A stretch of 41,050 nucleotides of DNA from JAYFNU01 sp034933305 (GTDB lineage Bacteria > Bacillota > Clostridia > Oscillospirales > Ruminococcaceae): positions 1 through 41,050 of the forward strand of contig JAYFNU010000020.1 of assembly GCA_034933305.1 (NCBI GenBank), written 5' to 3'. The position numbers and the translations under genes are program-made. The stretch's first letter is position 1. The number at the start of each line of letters is the position of its first letter. Shown here in pieces: positions 22,697 through 31,474 of this stretch. The notes below the pieces were generated by a model. The model saw nothing but the letters and a program-made list of their open reading frames with translations. It was not told where the DNA came from and ran no database searches.

Positions 22697-23497
22697 TCAA
22701 TCGAATTTGTCCGACTGCGTCGCGGAGGGCGGGTGGCCGAAGATGGCGGAATAGGCTCTGTAAAAAGAGGAGTAGGTGTTGAAGCCGCACTGGAGATACA
22801 CCGACGTCGCCGGCGCGCCGCTTGCGAGCAGCGCGTGCGCGCGCATGCATTTCTGCGTGCGGATGTAAGCCATCACGGGCGTTTGCAGACGTTCGCCGAA
22901 CAGCTGCGTCACCGAGGTCTTGGACATGTGCAGGCTGCGGCACACGTCGTTGACGGTGCCGATCTCGCTGAGGTGGTCGCTGATGAAGTCGGTGATCTGC
23001 TTCACCTGCACGTCGGTGTAGTCCGCGCGCTGCTCGAGATCCTTGCCGCACAAAAGGTAGGCGAGTATGATAGACAATGCGCCGCGCAGCACCACGGGCG
23101 CGAGCGCGGGCCCGATTTCCGCGCAATAAGCGTCGAGGCGCAGGATCTCCTTCGACAGGCGCGTGTCTTTAATGTAGAACACATTGGGCAGTCCCGCGAG
23201 CTCCCCGCGCAGCGCGAACGGCACGCCCTGGGCGTCAAAGCGCAGCACCACGCGCTCATAGCGCTTTTGTGAATTGACGACGAGGTGATGATGCGCGCCG
23301 GGTTGTATGACGAGCAGATTGTGCGGGCGCAGCTTGTATTGTTCGTGCTGCACGACGAAATCCGCGTCCCCCTGCAGGAAATACAGCAGCTCGTAGGAGG
23401 TGTGGAAATGCTCCGCGAAGCTGTCGACGCCGGTGAACGGGCGCTCGTCCACGGAGTGCTTAAAAGTGTAGTTTTGAAAACGTATATCGTAAGGCAT
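22697..23497 (-). CDS. AraC family transcriptional regulator
   Basis: A 266-residue protein. The N-terminal half (about 1-150) is a cupin-type sensor domain (HFHTSYELLYFLQGDADFVV, then IQPGAHHHLVV). The C-terminal half (about 165-266) holds two helix-turn-helix motifs (GTVNDVCRSLHMSKTSVTQLF and ATSVYLQCGFNTYSSFYRAY, then FGHPPS). This is the usual plan of sugar-responsive activators. It is divergent from the ABC-GH3 operon and likely controls it. The ATG at 23497 has no ribosome binding site and coincides with the predicted transcription start, so the mRNA may be leaderless. Confidence 0.9.
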   Translation of the reverse strand: MPYDIRFQNYTFKHSVDERPFTGVDSFAEHFHTSYELLYFLQGDADFVVQHEQYKLRPHNLLVIQPGAHHHLVVNSQKRYERVVLRFDAQGVPFALRGELAGLPNVFYIKDTRLSKEILRLDAYCAEIGPALAPVVLRGALSIILAYLLCGKDLEQRADYTDVQVKQITDFISDHLSEIGTVNDVCRSLHMSKTSVTQLFGERLQTPVMAYIRTQKCMRAHALLASGAPATSVYLQCGFNTYSSFYRAYSAIFGHPPSATQSDKFD

Positions 23498-23503
23498 GTA
23501 TAC

Positions 23504-23532
23504 ACAATAGCAAAAATATGTTCAAATTGCAA
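23504..23532 (-). promoter_or_regulatory. Promoter of the araC-type gene, predicted leaderless
   Basis: On the minus strand TTGCAA (23527-23532), 17 bp, TATTGT (23504-23509). The start would fall at about 23497, the A of the ATG. The -35 lies inside the first AAATTGCAAT repeat. Confidence 0.55.
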
Positions 23533-23555
23533 TATATAATTGTATAAATTGCAAT
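23524..23555. promoter_or_regulatory. Direct-repeat operator, two AAATTGCAAT sites
   Basis: AAATTGCAAT occurs at 23524-23533 and 23546-23555, 22 bp apart (two turns of DNA), in the gap between the regulator and the ABC operon. Same-face direct repeats about two turns apart are what a dimeric AraC-type regulator usually binds. One site covers the regulator's own -35 box. Confidence 0.65.
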
Positions 23556-23624
23556 GTACATTTACCGGTCACCTTTGCTAAAGTAGAGGTACAATAACCC
23601 GGTTCATGCGACGAGGGCTGAAGA

Positions 23625-25127
23625 ATGAAAAACGAGCAAAATCTTCTGGAAGTGTGCAACATCTGCAAGAATTTCGGAGTGACCGTCGCGCTCAACGACG
23701 TATCCTTCTCGCTGGAGCGGGGAAACATCTACGGGCTCATCGGAGAGAACGGCAGCGGGAAGTCGACGGTTTCCTCCATCATCGCGGGCATGCAGGAGGC
23801 GACGCGCGGCAAGATGCTCTTCAAGGGCGAGCCGTGGCGGCCGCAGAGCATGCTGGACGCGCAGGCGCACGGCGTCGGCATGATCGTGCAGGAGGCGGGC
23901 AGCATCGCGAACATCACCGTGGCGGAGAACATCTTTCTCGGGCACGAGAAGCTGTTTTCCAAAGGGCCCTTCGTCGACCGGGGGCGGATGGTCCGCGAAG
24001 CGCAGGCGCTGCTCGACAGGCTCGAGATCACGAGCTTTCGCGCGCAGCAGCGCACCGGGGAGCTCGACATGCAAATGCGCAAGATCATCGAGATCGCGAA
24101 ATGCATGTACTGGCAGCCGGAGCTGCTCATCGTCGACGAGACCTCGACGGCGCTTTCCTTTGAAGGGCGCGAGTTTTTATACCGCATGCTGCGCGAGCAG
24201 CGCGCGAACAACAAATGCGTATTGTTCATTTCGCACGATCTCGACGAGATGATGGAGCACTGCGACAAGCTCACGGTGCTGCGCGACGGCGTCATCATCG
24301 GGACGCTCGATAAAAAGGATTATGAAGCGGCGACCATCCGCCGCATGATGGTCGGGCGCGAGGTCCGCGGCGACTATTACCGCAGCGACACGGACGGCTA
24401 CGACGAGGAGGTCGTGCTGCGCGCGGACTGCATCACGACGATGGAGGATCTGCTGTGCTTTGATCTCGAGCTGCACAAGGGCGAGATCCTCGGCCTCGGC
24501 GGGCTGTCCCACTGCGGCATGCACACCGTCGGACGCGCGCTGTTCGGCATCGAAAAGGTGCTCGACGGGGCGGTGACGACGGGCGACGGAAAGCGCATCA
24601 CGGGCCCCGGCAGCGCGATCGCGAACCGCATCGGCTACGTCTCCAAAAACCGCGACACCGAATCGCTCGGGCTGTCCGCGACGATCTACGAAAATATCGC
24701 TTCGACCGGCTACAAGGCGAACCGCCTGTTCGGGAATCTCATCTCGGGCCGCAGGGAAAACGCCTACGTCGACCGGCAGATCGAGGACCTGTCCATCAAG
24801 TGCGCGGGCAAGCATTACAACGTGAACACGCTGTCCGGCGGCAACAAACAGAAGGTCGTGTTCGGCAAATGGATGGCGTCCGACGCGCAGATCCTGATCC
24901 TCGACTGCCCGACGCGCGGGATTGATATCGGCGTCAAGGCGGCGATGTACAAGCTGTTCTACGAGATGAAAAAGGCGGGAAAATCCATTCTGCTCATCTC
25001 GGAGGAGCTGCAGGAGCTCATCGGCATGTGCGACCGCATCCTGATTCTCAAGGACGGCGAGATCACCTGCGAAAAGCTGCGCAGCGAGAGGCTCACCGAG
25101 CATTCGCTCATCGACTATATGATTTAG
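23625..25127 (+). CDS. Sugar ABC transporter ATP-binding protein (RbsA/MglA-like, two domains)
   Basis: A 500-residue fusion of two ATPase domains. Domain 1 has Walker A GENGSGKST (40-48), Q-loop Gln89, Walker B LLIVDE (167-172) and H-loop His204, but its signature is altered to TGELDMQM (normally LSxGxxQ). Domain 2 has lost Walker A (GLGGLSHCGMHTV, no lysine) and has Cys428 in place of the Walker B glutamate (DCPTRG), but keeps the signature LSGGNKQ (403-409). ATP site 1 (Walker A/B of domain 1 plus signature of domain 2) is therefore complete, and site 2 is broken on both sides. It is first in a six-gene operon and energises the two permeases downstream. Confidence 0.9.
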   Translation: MKNEQNLLEVCNICKNFGVTVALNDVSFSLERGNIYGLIGENGSGKSTVSSIIAGMQEATRGKMLFKGEPWRPQSMLDAQAHGVGMIVQEAGSIANITVAENIFLGHEKLFSKGPFVDRGRMVREAQALLDRLEITSFRAQQRTGELDMQMRKIIEIAKCMYWQPELLIVDETSTALSFEGREFLYRMLREQRANNKCVLFISHDLDEMMEHCDKLTVLRDGVIIGTLDKKDYEAATIRRMMVGREVRGDYYRSDTDGYDEEVVLRADCITTMEDLLCFDLELHKGEILGLGGLSHCGMHTVGRALFGIEKVLDGAVTTGDGKRITGPGSAIANRIGYVSKNRDTESLGLSATIYENIASTGYKANRLFGNLISGRRENAYVDRQIEDLSIKCAGKHYNVNTLSGGNKQKVVFGKWMASDAQILILDCPTRGIDIGVKAAMYKLFYEMKKAGKSILLISEELQELIGMCDRILILKDGEITCEKLRSERLTEHSLIDYMI

Positions 25128-25139
25128 GAGGGCGGGAAT

Positions 25140-26126
25140 ATGGGCAAGGACAAAACTTCGGCAAAGCCCGCCGAGCGCATCAAGCGGATTTTTGAAAGCC
25201 GCGCGTTCGCACAGCTGCTGCCGGTCGTTTTTCTCGCGCTGCTGGTCCTGTTTTTCTCCGTGGCGACCAACGGACGCTTTGCGAGCGCGACGAGTCTCAA
25301 GATCATCTTCGAGCAGGCGCTCATCGTCGGCACGGTCGCGACGGGCGCGGCGTTCATCTTCGCGACGGGCAACGTCAATCTCGCGATGGGCGCGACGACG
25401 GTGCTCACGGCGACCATCGCGGGCATCGTCTACAACAAGACGGGCAGCGTCGCCGTCATGATCCTGGTCGCGATCGGCCTCGGCGTCGGCCTTATGGCGC
25501 TGTCGGCGCTGCTGAGCACGCTGCTCAACGTGCGCGTCATGTACGTGACCATCGTCATGATGACGCTGCTCGCCGCCACCCAGCAATCCATCCTCGGCGG
25601 CTCGACGATCTCGCTGCCGTATGAGATGATCACGGCGCTCACCGACGCGAAGTTCTCCTATATCGCCTTTGCGGTGTATTTTCTCGGCGCGGTGGTGCTG
25701 TTCCACTTCACGGCGATCGGCCGTTCGCTGCGCATGATCGGCACGAATGAGCTGTGCGCGCAGCAGACGGGCATTTCCAAGGGCAAGTACCTGCTCATCG
25801 CGTTCGTCATCGCCGGCGTCGGCTGCGGCATCGGCGCGCTGCTCGCCATCGTGCGCGCGAGCTCCATCGGCCAGAACACGCTGACCTCGCTCAATATGGA
25901 CTGCATGCTCGCGCTCGTGCTCGGCGGCATGTCCATCTTCGGCGGCAGCAGATCCTTTGCCTGGGCCGGCATCATCGGCTCCATCACCGTGTGCGTGCTC
26001 AACCAGGGCATGCTGATGATCCAGGTGGATTCCACCATCATCCAGGGCGTGCGCGGGGTGTTGTTCCTGATCCTCGTGTGCACCGCACAGAAGCGCCCGC
26101 AGGGGCTGCCCGCGCCCGAGGGCTGA
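25140..26126 (+). CDS. Sugar ABC transporter permease (RbsC-like), first copy
   Basis: A 328-residue integral membrane protein of the BPD_transp_2 (ribose/galactose type) family with about nine or ten hydrophobic segments. It contains the family loop region after IGRSLRMIGTNELCAQQTGI, which contacts the ATPase, and ends with a short cytoplasmic tail. The ATG at 25140 follows GGAGGGCGGG, 12 bases after the ATPase stop. It probably pairs with the second permease at 27544 to form a heterodimeric channel. Confidence 0.9.
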   Translation: MGKDKTSAKPAERIKRIFESRAFAQLLPVVFLALLVLFFSVATNGRFASATSLKIIFEQALIVGTVATGAAFIFATGNVNLAMGATTVLTATIAGIVYNKTGSVAVMILVAIGLGVGLMALSALLSTLLNVRVMYVTIVMMTLLAATQQSILGGSTISLPYEMITALTDAKFSYIAFAVYFLGAVVLFHFTAIGRSLRMIGTNELCAQQTGISKGKYLLIAFVIAGVGCGIGALLAIVRASSIGQNTLTSLNMDCMLALVLGGMSIFGGSRSFAWAGIIGSITVCVLNQGMLMIQVDSTIIQGVRGVLFLILVCTAQKRPQGLPAPEG

Positions 26127-26211
26127 TCGGGCTTCGTTTCGAAACAGCATGCCGCGGCGCCTGCTGCGGATGATTGTTGATAAAAAAGAATTTTCACGAA
26201 GGAGAGAACAA

Positions 26212-27450
26212 ATGAAAAAACTTAGCGTGCTTGTCATTTTGTGCCTCATACTCGGCCTGTTTGCGGGCTGCGGCGCGAAGGAAGCGGAGCAGACAAAGGC
26301 TGATCCGTTCAAGATCGCCGTCGCGACCATCTTCGAGGGCGAAAGCTGGGAAGTCCAGAAGACGTATTATGAGACCGAGGTCGCGCCGACGCTCAACATG
26401 GAGTTTATGATCTCCGAGAAGCTGTCCGACGCCAACAGCCTGATCGACTTCATGGAGAAGGCGTATGCGGCCGGCTGCGTGGGCATCATCAACTACGTCA
26501 CCTCCAACGACGCCGTCGCGCAGGGCGCGCGCAAGGCGGAAGAATTCGGCATGTATTTCATCACGCAGAACTCGGCGCTCAACAACGATGTCGCCGAAGT
26601 CGCGCACAACCTCGGCCATTGCGGCGCGTCCGCGACGGGCATGGGCAACGCGTACATGAAGGCGTTTGAAAACCTGCTCAGCGACGGCGAGAACCACAGC
26701 CTGTTCATCTTCTCCGGCGCTGCGGTCGGCGGTGCGATCGGGCAGGGCGCCGCGTCCCACTACTATTCCGTCAAGGGCATGCTCGAAGCGATGCAGAAGC
26801 AGTACAACCTGACATACGAAAAGAGCATTGAAGACATCATCAACAATCAGGACCCGGGCGAAGTCGTCACCGGCAATCCCGACATCAAGATCTACATCTA
26901 TCCCGGCACCGACGTCGCGGCCGCAACGACCGCCGTCCAGACCCAGCTCCAGACCGGCGCGTATGACACCTTCGCCGCCGTGTTCTCCTATTCCGCGTTC
27001 GCGAACGTCATCGGCGACGTGGAAAAGAGCATCAACAAGGACATCCGCATCATCGGCACGGCCTCCATCGAAGCGCAGACGGCCACCGGCTTTACGACGC
27101 TCGACGCGTTCGGCAACACCGTGCTCAACGCGGCCGTCGTCAATCCGCTCAACAATGCGAACGCCATGTGCGCGGTCATCCTTTACAATGCGCTGACGGG
27201 TCACGCCGACGCGATGAAGGACAACGGCAAGGCGATCCTGTTCAAGGTTGAGCCGTGGGCGTGCAACGACGCGGCGACCTATGAAGGCCTGAGCAAACTC
27301 GACACCTCCTCCGAAACCTACGTCATGGGCGCGGAGGACCTGCGCGCGCTGTGTGTTGAAGACAACGCGAACGTCACCTATAAGGATATCGAAGCGAAGC
27401 TCGCGGATCTCGCGGACGTCAACGCGATCATCGCGGCGAAGATCGGCTGA
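26212..27450 (+). CDS. Substrate-binding lipoprotein of the ABC transporter
   Basis: A 412-residue protein with a lipoprotein signal peptide: MKK, hydrophobic core, then lipobox LFAGC with the lipid-modified cysteine at about residue 19. The mature part follows the periplasmic-binding-protein plan of sugar receptors (DPFKIAVATIFEGESW, then YAAGCVGIINYVTSND, later DIRIIGTAS and AATYEGLSKLD), although it is longer than ribose or galactose receptors (about 300 residues). An AAGGAGAG ribosome binding site precedes the ATG. The ligand cannot be read off; the operon's glycosidase suggests an oligosaccharide or glycoside. Confidence 0.88.
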   Translation: MKKLSVLVILCLILGLFAGCGAKEAEQTKADPFKIAVATIFEGESWEVQKTYYETEVAPTLNMEFMISEKLSDANSLIDFMEKAYAAGCVGIINYVTSNDAVAQGARKAEEFGMYFITQNSALNNDVAEVAHNLGHCGASATGMGNAYMKAFENLLSDGENHSLFIFSGAAVGGAIGQGAASHYYSVKGMLEAMQKQYNLTYEKSIEDIINNQDPGEVVTGNPDIKIYIYPGTDVAAATTAVQTQLQTGAYDTFAAVFSYSAFANVIGDVEKSINKDIRIIGTASIEAQTATGFTTLDAFGNTVLNAAVVNPLNNANAMCAVILYNALTGHADAMKDNGKAILFKVEPWACNDAATYEGLSKLDTSSETYVMGAEDLRALCVEDNANVTYKDIEAKLADLADVNAIIAAKIG

Positions 27451-27473
27451 GCAATTCGGATCTGATCTCATCG

Positions 27474-27519
27474 TTTTGCGGGGAGGAAGGAGGACGGCCT
27501 TCTTCCTCCCCGCGACAAA
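27474..27519 (+). promoter_or_regulatory. Stem-loop between the binding protein and second permease genes
   Basis: 12-bp perfect stem GCGGGGAGGAAG (27478-27489) with CTTCCTCCCCGC (27502-27513), flanked by TTTT before and AAAA after. There is no T-run after it, so it is more likely to protect the highly expressed binding-protein mRNA from 3' decay than to terminate. Confidence 0.65.
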
Positions 27520-27543
27520 AACCCAACCGACGCGGGAGAGAAC

Positions 27544-28569
27544 ATGATGAAAACAAGCAACAAAATCAAGGACGCGCTGTTTACGCTGGCCTTTCCGGCG
27601 GTCATGTACGTGCTCATGGAGCTCGTCTGTTTCCTCGCAAAGGACCGCCATCTGATCAGCTCGCTGCTGGATATCAAGACGATCGTTCGCAATACCGGCA
27701 TTTCCGCCATCATCGCTTTCGCGCTGTCCTTCAACCTTTCCTGCGGGCGGTTCGATCTGTCGCTGGGCGCGCAGCGCCTTGCCGGAACGATCGTCGGCGG
27801 CATGCTGGCGCTCAGGCTCGGACTGTCCGGCGTGTGGCTGCTGCTGTTTGCGTTTGCGTTCGGACTGCTGTTCGGCCTCATCACGGGCCTTGTGTTCGTA
27901 ATAACGCGCGTGCCGCCCATGGTGCTCGGCGTCGGCATCGGCCTTATCTGGGAGTGCGTGCCGTATGTCGCGTCCCAGGGCAAGGGCCTCAATCTGTTCG
28001 GCATCACCGGCGTCGGGATCCTGACGGACACCGCGTTCATCATCTGCGGCGTCGTCCTTGTCGCCGCGTTTGTGACGATCCTTCTCAACGCCACCAAATT
28101 CGGTTATCAGATGCGCGCGATCCAGGGCTCACAGCTCATCGCCCGCAACAGCGGTATCAATATTTTCAGGCATGCCGTTCTGTGCTATACCTTCGCCGGC
28201 GGCCTTGTGTGCATCGCCGGCATGATGGACGTCGCTTTTTCCACGCAGATGACGGCGTCGCTGGGCCTCGCGAGCAACGGCCCGGTCATCTCGAACATGT
28301 TCGCGATGATCCTCGGCGGCTATATCGGCCTCCGCTCCAATCAGGCGGTGGGCGTTATCGCCGCCGCGCTGACCATTCGCTTGTTCAGCTACGGGCTGAC
28401 GAACCTCGAGCTTTCGGAGGCAAACGCGAGCGTCGCGAATATGGTTTTCTTCGTGCTGTTCCTCGTGTTCCTCGCGAATCAGGACATCTTCCGCAAAAAG
28501 CGCGCACAAGCCGCGCGCGTCGCCCTCGCGGCGGAAAAGAAAAAGGCGCTCGGCGCCGCAGCCTGTTGA
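27544..28569 (+). CDS. Sugar ABC transporter permease, second copy
   Basis: A 341-residue member of the same permease family as the 25140 gene, with about nine or ten membrane segments, the coupling-loop region (TKFGYQMRAIQGSQLIARNSGI) and a basic, alanine-rich tail. Two different permease subunits with one ATPase gene and one receptor is consistent with a heterodimeric channel. The start is MMKTSN at 27544 behind GGGAGAGAAC. The distance from the first permease gene, with the receptor gene between, is unusual but seen in some operons. Confidence 0.9.
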   Translation: MMKTSNKIKDALFTLAFPAVMYVLMELVCFLAKDRHLISSLLDIKTIVRNTGISAIIAFALSFNLSCGRFDLSLGAQRLAGTIVGGMLALRLGLSGVWLLLFAFAFGLLFGLITGLVFVITRVPPMVLGVGIGLIWECVPYVASQGKGLNLFGITGVGILTDTAFIICGVVLVAAFVTILLNATKFGYQMRAIQGSQLIARNSGINIFRHAVLCYTFAGGLVCIAGMMDVAFSTQMTASLGLASNGPVISNMFAMILGGYIGLRSNQAVGVIAAALTIRLFSYGLTNLELSEANASVANMVFFVLFLVFLANQDIFRKKRAQAARVALAAEKKKALGAAAC

Positions 28570-28630
28570 CAGCATTGCCGCCGCGTGAAAAGTTAAAAGC
28601 GGCGGCATTGACATAAAAGGAGGCCATGCG

Positions 28631-30355
28631 ATGGTGGACCTTACGAAATCCCCGTTTCATTTAAAACAGGAGCAGCTCGACTGGGTCGAGCGGACGATCG
28701 GATCCATGACGCTCGAGGAGAAGATCGGTCAGCTGTTCATCTTTCTCAACTGGGACCGCCGGCCCGGCAAGGCGCAGCAGATCTGCGAGAAGTACCATGT
28801 GGGCGGTCTGCGCTGGCAGGGCGGCACGCTCGGGGAGGTCTATGAGCAGAACCGCGAATTTCAGCAATACAGCAAGGTGCCCGTGCTCATCGCCGCAAAC
28901 TGCGAGGCGGGCGGAAACGGCGCGGTAAAAGAGGGAACGCTCGTGGCGCCGCCGTCGGCGTGCGCGGCGAGCCCGACGACCGATACCGCGTACGAGATGG
29001 GGCGCGTCGGCGGCGCGGAGGCGGCCGCCATCGGCTGCAACTGGACGTTTGCGCCCGTGTCCGACGTGCTGTTCAACTGGCGCAATACCATCGTAAACAC
29101 CCGCGCGTTCGGCGACGACCCGGATACGATCATCGCGTGCGCGACGGCGTATATGCGCGGCATGGCGCAAAGCAACATCGCCTGCTGCACCAAGCATTTC
29201 CCCGGCGACGGCAGCGAGGAGCGCGACCAGCATCTCGTGATGGGCTGCAACGATCTGTCCGTCGCGGACTGGGACGCGTCGTACGGGCGCGTCTACAAGG
29301 CGCTGTTCGAAGCGGGCCTCGAGAGCGTCATGGTCGGGCACATCTGCCTGCCCGCGTACAGCAAAGCGCTGCGGCCGTCGATGCGGGACGAGGACATTCT
29401 GCCCGCGACGCTCAGCCCGGAGCTGTTGCAGGATCTGCTGCGGGAAAAGCTCGGGTTCAACGGCCTCATCCTGACCGACGCGTCGCATATGGCCGGCCTT
29501 GCGTGCGCCGCGCCGCGCCGCGAACAGGTCCCCGGCGCCATCGCCGCGGGCTGCGACATGTTCCTGTTTTTCAACGACCCCGACGAGGATTTCGGCTATA
29601 TGCTGGACGGCTACAGGAACGGGATCATCACCGAGACGCGCTTGTCCGACGCGCTGCACCGCATCCTCGGCCTCAAAGCGAAGCTCGGTCTGGACCGGCT
29701 CGCCTTCCCGCAGAAGAGCGGCCTTGCGGCAGTCGGCTGCGAAGCGCATCACAAGGCGGCGCAGACGGCGGCGGATGAGACGATCACGCTCGTCAAGGAC
29801 ACCCAGCGGCTGCTGCCCGTCGACCCGGCCGCAAAAAAACGCGTGGCGCTGTATTTCGTCGAGAGCGCGCCCGTCTCCTATCTCGACGGCACCGATCCCG
29901 TCAAAAAGATCGTGATCGAGGAGCTCGAGCGCGTCGGCTTTGCCGTCACCGCGCACAGGGACTACTACGAGATGGAAGCGGAACACGCGGACCCGATGAA
30001 CCGCATGCGCATCATCGAGGCGGAGCCGGTCGAGGAATTCAAAAAGAAATACGATCTCGTGCTGATGGTCGTCAACATGAAGGGGTATGCGCAGGAGAAC
30101 AACGTGCGCATCAAGTGGTCGGCGTCCCATTCGAGCGAGCTGCCGTGGTTCGTGCACGAGGTGCCGACGGTCGGCATGTCGCTCAACTACACGAACCATC
30201 TCATCGATCTGCCGATGCTCAAGACCTTCATCAACGCCTATGCGCCGACGCGGGAGTACATCCGGGCGGCGGTAGAAAAAATCACGGGACGTTCTCCCTT
30301 CAGGGGAAAAGCGAACGACATCGTCTGGTGCGGGCGCTGGGACACAAGACTTTAA
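28631..30355 (+). CDS. Glycoside hydrolase family 3 (NagZ-like active site)
   Basis: A 574-residue GH3 enzyme without signal peptide, hence cytoplasmic. Within the TIM barrel (about 20-340) it has KHFPGDG (Lys188, His189), the D-x-H pair Asp199-His201 that serves as general acid/base in NagZ-type N-acetylhexosaminidases, and the nucleophile Asp283 in LTDASHM. A second domain (about 385-574) resembles the GH3 C-terminal alpha/beta sandwich. These features point to cleavage of a beta-linked amino sugar or glucoside imported by the adjacent transporter. The specificity is not proven: the usual KHFPGHGD is KHFPGDGS here. The ribosome binding site is AAAGGAGG. Confidence 0.88.
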   Translation: MVDLTKSPFHLKQEQLDWVERTIGSMTLEEKIGQLFIFLNWDRRPGKAQQICEKYHVGGLRWQGGTLGEVYEQNREFQQYSKVPVLIAANCEAGGNGAVKEGTLVAPPSACAASPTTDTAYEMGRVGGAEAAAIGCNWTFAPVSDVLFNWRNTIVNTRAFGDDPDTIIACATAYMRGMAQSNIACCTKHFPGDGSEERDQHLVMGCNDLSVADWDASYGRVYKALFEAGLESVMVGHICLPAYSKALRPSMRDEDILPATLSPELLQDLLREKLGFNGLILTDASHMAGLACAAPRREQVPGAIAAGCDMFLFFNDPDEDFGYMLDGYRNGIITETRLSDALHRILGLKAKLGLDRLAFPQKSGLAAVGCEAHHKAAQTAADETITLVKDTQRLLPVDPAAKKRVALYFVESAPVSYLDGTDPVKKIVIEELERVGFAVTAHRDYYEMEAEHADPMNRMRIIEAEPVEEFKKKYDLVLMVVNMKGYAQENNVRIKWSASHSSELPWFVHEVPTVGMSLNYTNHLIDLPMLKTFINAYAPTREYIRAAVEKITGRSPFRGKANDIVWCGRWDTRL

Positions 30356-30384
30356 CCGGACGCACTTCGACGAAGCGAGGGATT

Positions 30385-31266
30385 ATGGATATACTGCTGG
30401 ATTTAAAGAGAACCAGGGAATTTCTTGTCTGCATAGATTCGGACGGCTGCATCCTCGACAACATGGAGCTCAAGCACAAGGAGTGCTTTTGCCCCGCGAC
30501 GGTCAATGTGTGGAATTTGCAGACGGTGTCGCGCTACGCCCGGGAGACGGCGGAGTTCGTCAACCTCTATTCCCGCACGCGGGGGACCAACCGCTTTCCC
30601 GCCATCGTCCGGACGCTGGAGCTCCTTTATGCGCGCGACGAGGTGAAAGCGGCCGGCCTTACGCAGCCCGACCTGTCCGCGCTCAGGCGCTGGATAGCGC
30701 AGACGCCGGTGCTCGGCGCCGCGGCGCTCGAGGACTACTATCGTTCGCACGGCGACGTGGAGCCGGTGCTCGCGCAGGCGGCGCGCTGGTCGCGCGAGGT
30801 GGACGCGAATATCGAACACATCGTGCGCGGCGTCGCGCCCTTCCCGTATGTCAAGGAAGCCATCCGGAAGCTCAAGACCTTCGCCGACGTCGTGGTCATC
30901 TCCGCGACGCCGCACGAGGCGCTTGTGCGCGAGCTGCACGCCTGCGGCGTGGACGCGCTCGTCACCGCCATCGCGGGGCAGGAGCTCGGCACGAAATCCG
31001 AGTGCATCCGCAAGGCGATGGGGGATCGCTATGCGCCGTCGCATGTGCTGAAGATCGGCGACGCGCCGAGCGATTATAAGGCGGCGCAGGACAACGGGGT
31101 GCTGTTTTACCCGATCCTGCCCGGCGCCGAGACGCAGAGCTGGCAGCAGCTGCTGCGCACCGACGCGGAACGCTTTGCGGACGGCTCTTATGCGGGCGCG
31201 CCGATGGACGCGCGCATCGCGGACTTTTTCAAAAGGCTTCCCGAGCAGCCGCCGTGGATCGCCTAG
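30385..31266 (+). CDS. HAD superfamily hydrolase
   Basis: A 293-residue haloacid-dehalogenase-like enzyme. Motif I is CIDSDGCIL (nucleophile Asp18, acid/base Asp20), motif II is VVISAT, and motif III is KIGDAPSDYKAA, binding Mg2+. A cap domain of about 150 residues between motifs I and II suggests small-molecule substrates, possibly a sugar phosphate from this pathway. The start ATG at 30385 follows AAGCGAGG. It is the last gene of the operon, before a strong terminator. Confidence 0.85.
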   Translation: MDILLDLKRTREFLVCIDSDGCILDNMELKHKECFCPATVNVWNLQTVSRYARETAEFVNLYSRTRGTNRFPAIVRTLELLYARDEVKAAGLTQPDLSALRRWIAQTPVLGAAALEDYYRSHGDVEPVLAQAARWSREVDANIEHIVRGVAPFPYVKEAIRKLKTFADVVVISATPHEALVRELHACGVDALVTAIAGQELGTKSECIRKAMGDRYAPSHVLKIGDAPSDYKAAQDNGVLFYPILPGAETQSWQQLLRTDAERFADGSYAGAPMDARIADFFKRLPEQPPWIA

Positions 31267-31328
31267 TCCGGTACGCGCAGGCGGCAGAGGCGGTACGAAC
31301 TCTGATTTCAATCAGCCCCGGATTTTTC

Positions 31329-31371
31329 AAAGCCCCGATAAAAGCATTATGCTTTTATCGGGGCTTTTTTA
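31329..31371 (+). terminator. Terminator of the ABC-GH3-HAD operon
   Basis: An 18-bp perfect stem (31329-31346 with 31350-31367) with a 3-base loop followed by TTT. One of the strongest hairpins in the window. Confidence 0.95.
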
Positions 31372-31474
31372 CGGTTCAGCGGTGCTTTTGTGTTCCGGAG
31401 CGCTTCAACAGTCCGCGCGCCGCCCATGGCGGGAACGGATTCGATCCGCAGACGGCGGCCCGCCGGACCCGCGG

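Noticed and set aside
22393..22754. Small genes after tRNA-Leu
   Set aside because: No ribosome binding site, run through a terminator and into the antisense of the AraC gene.
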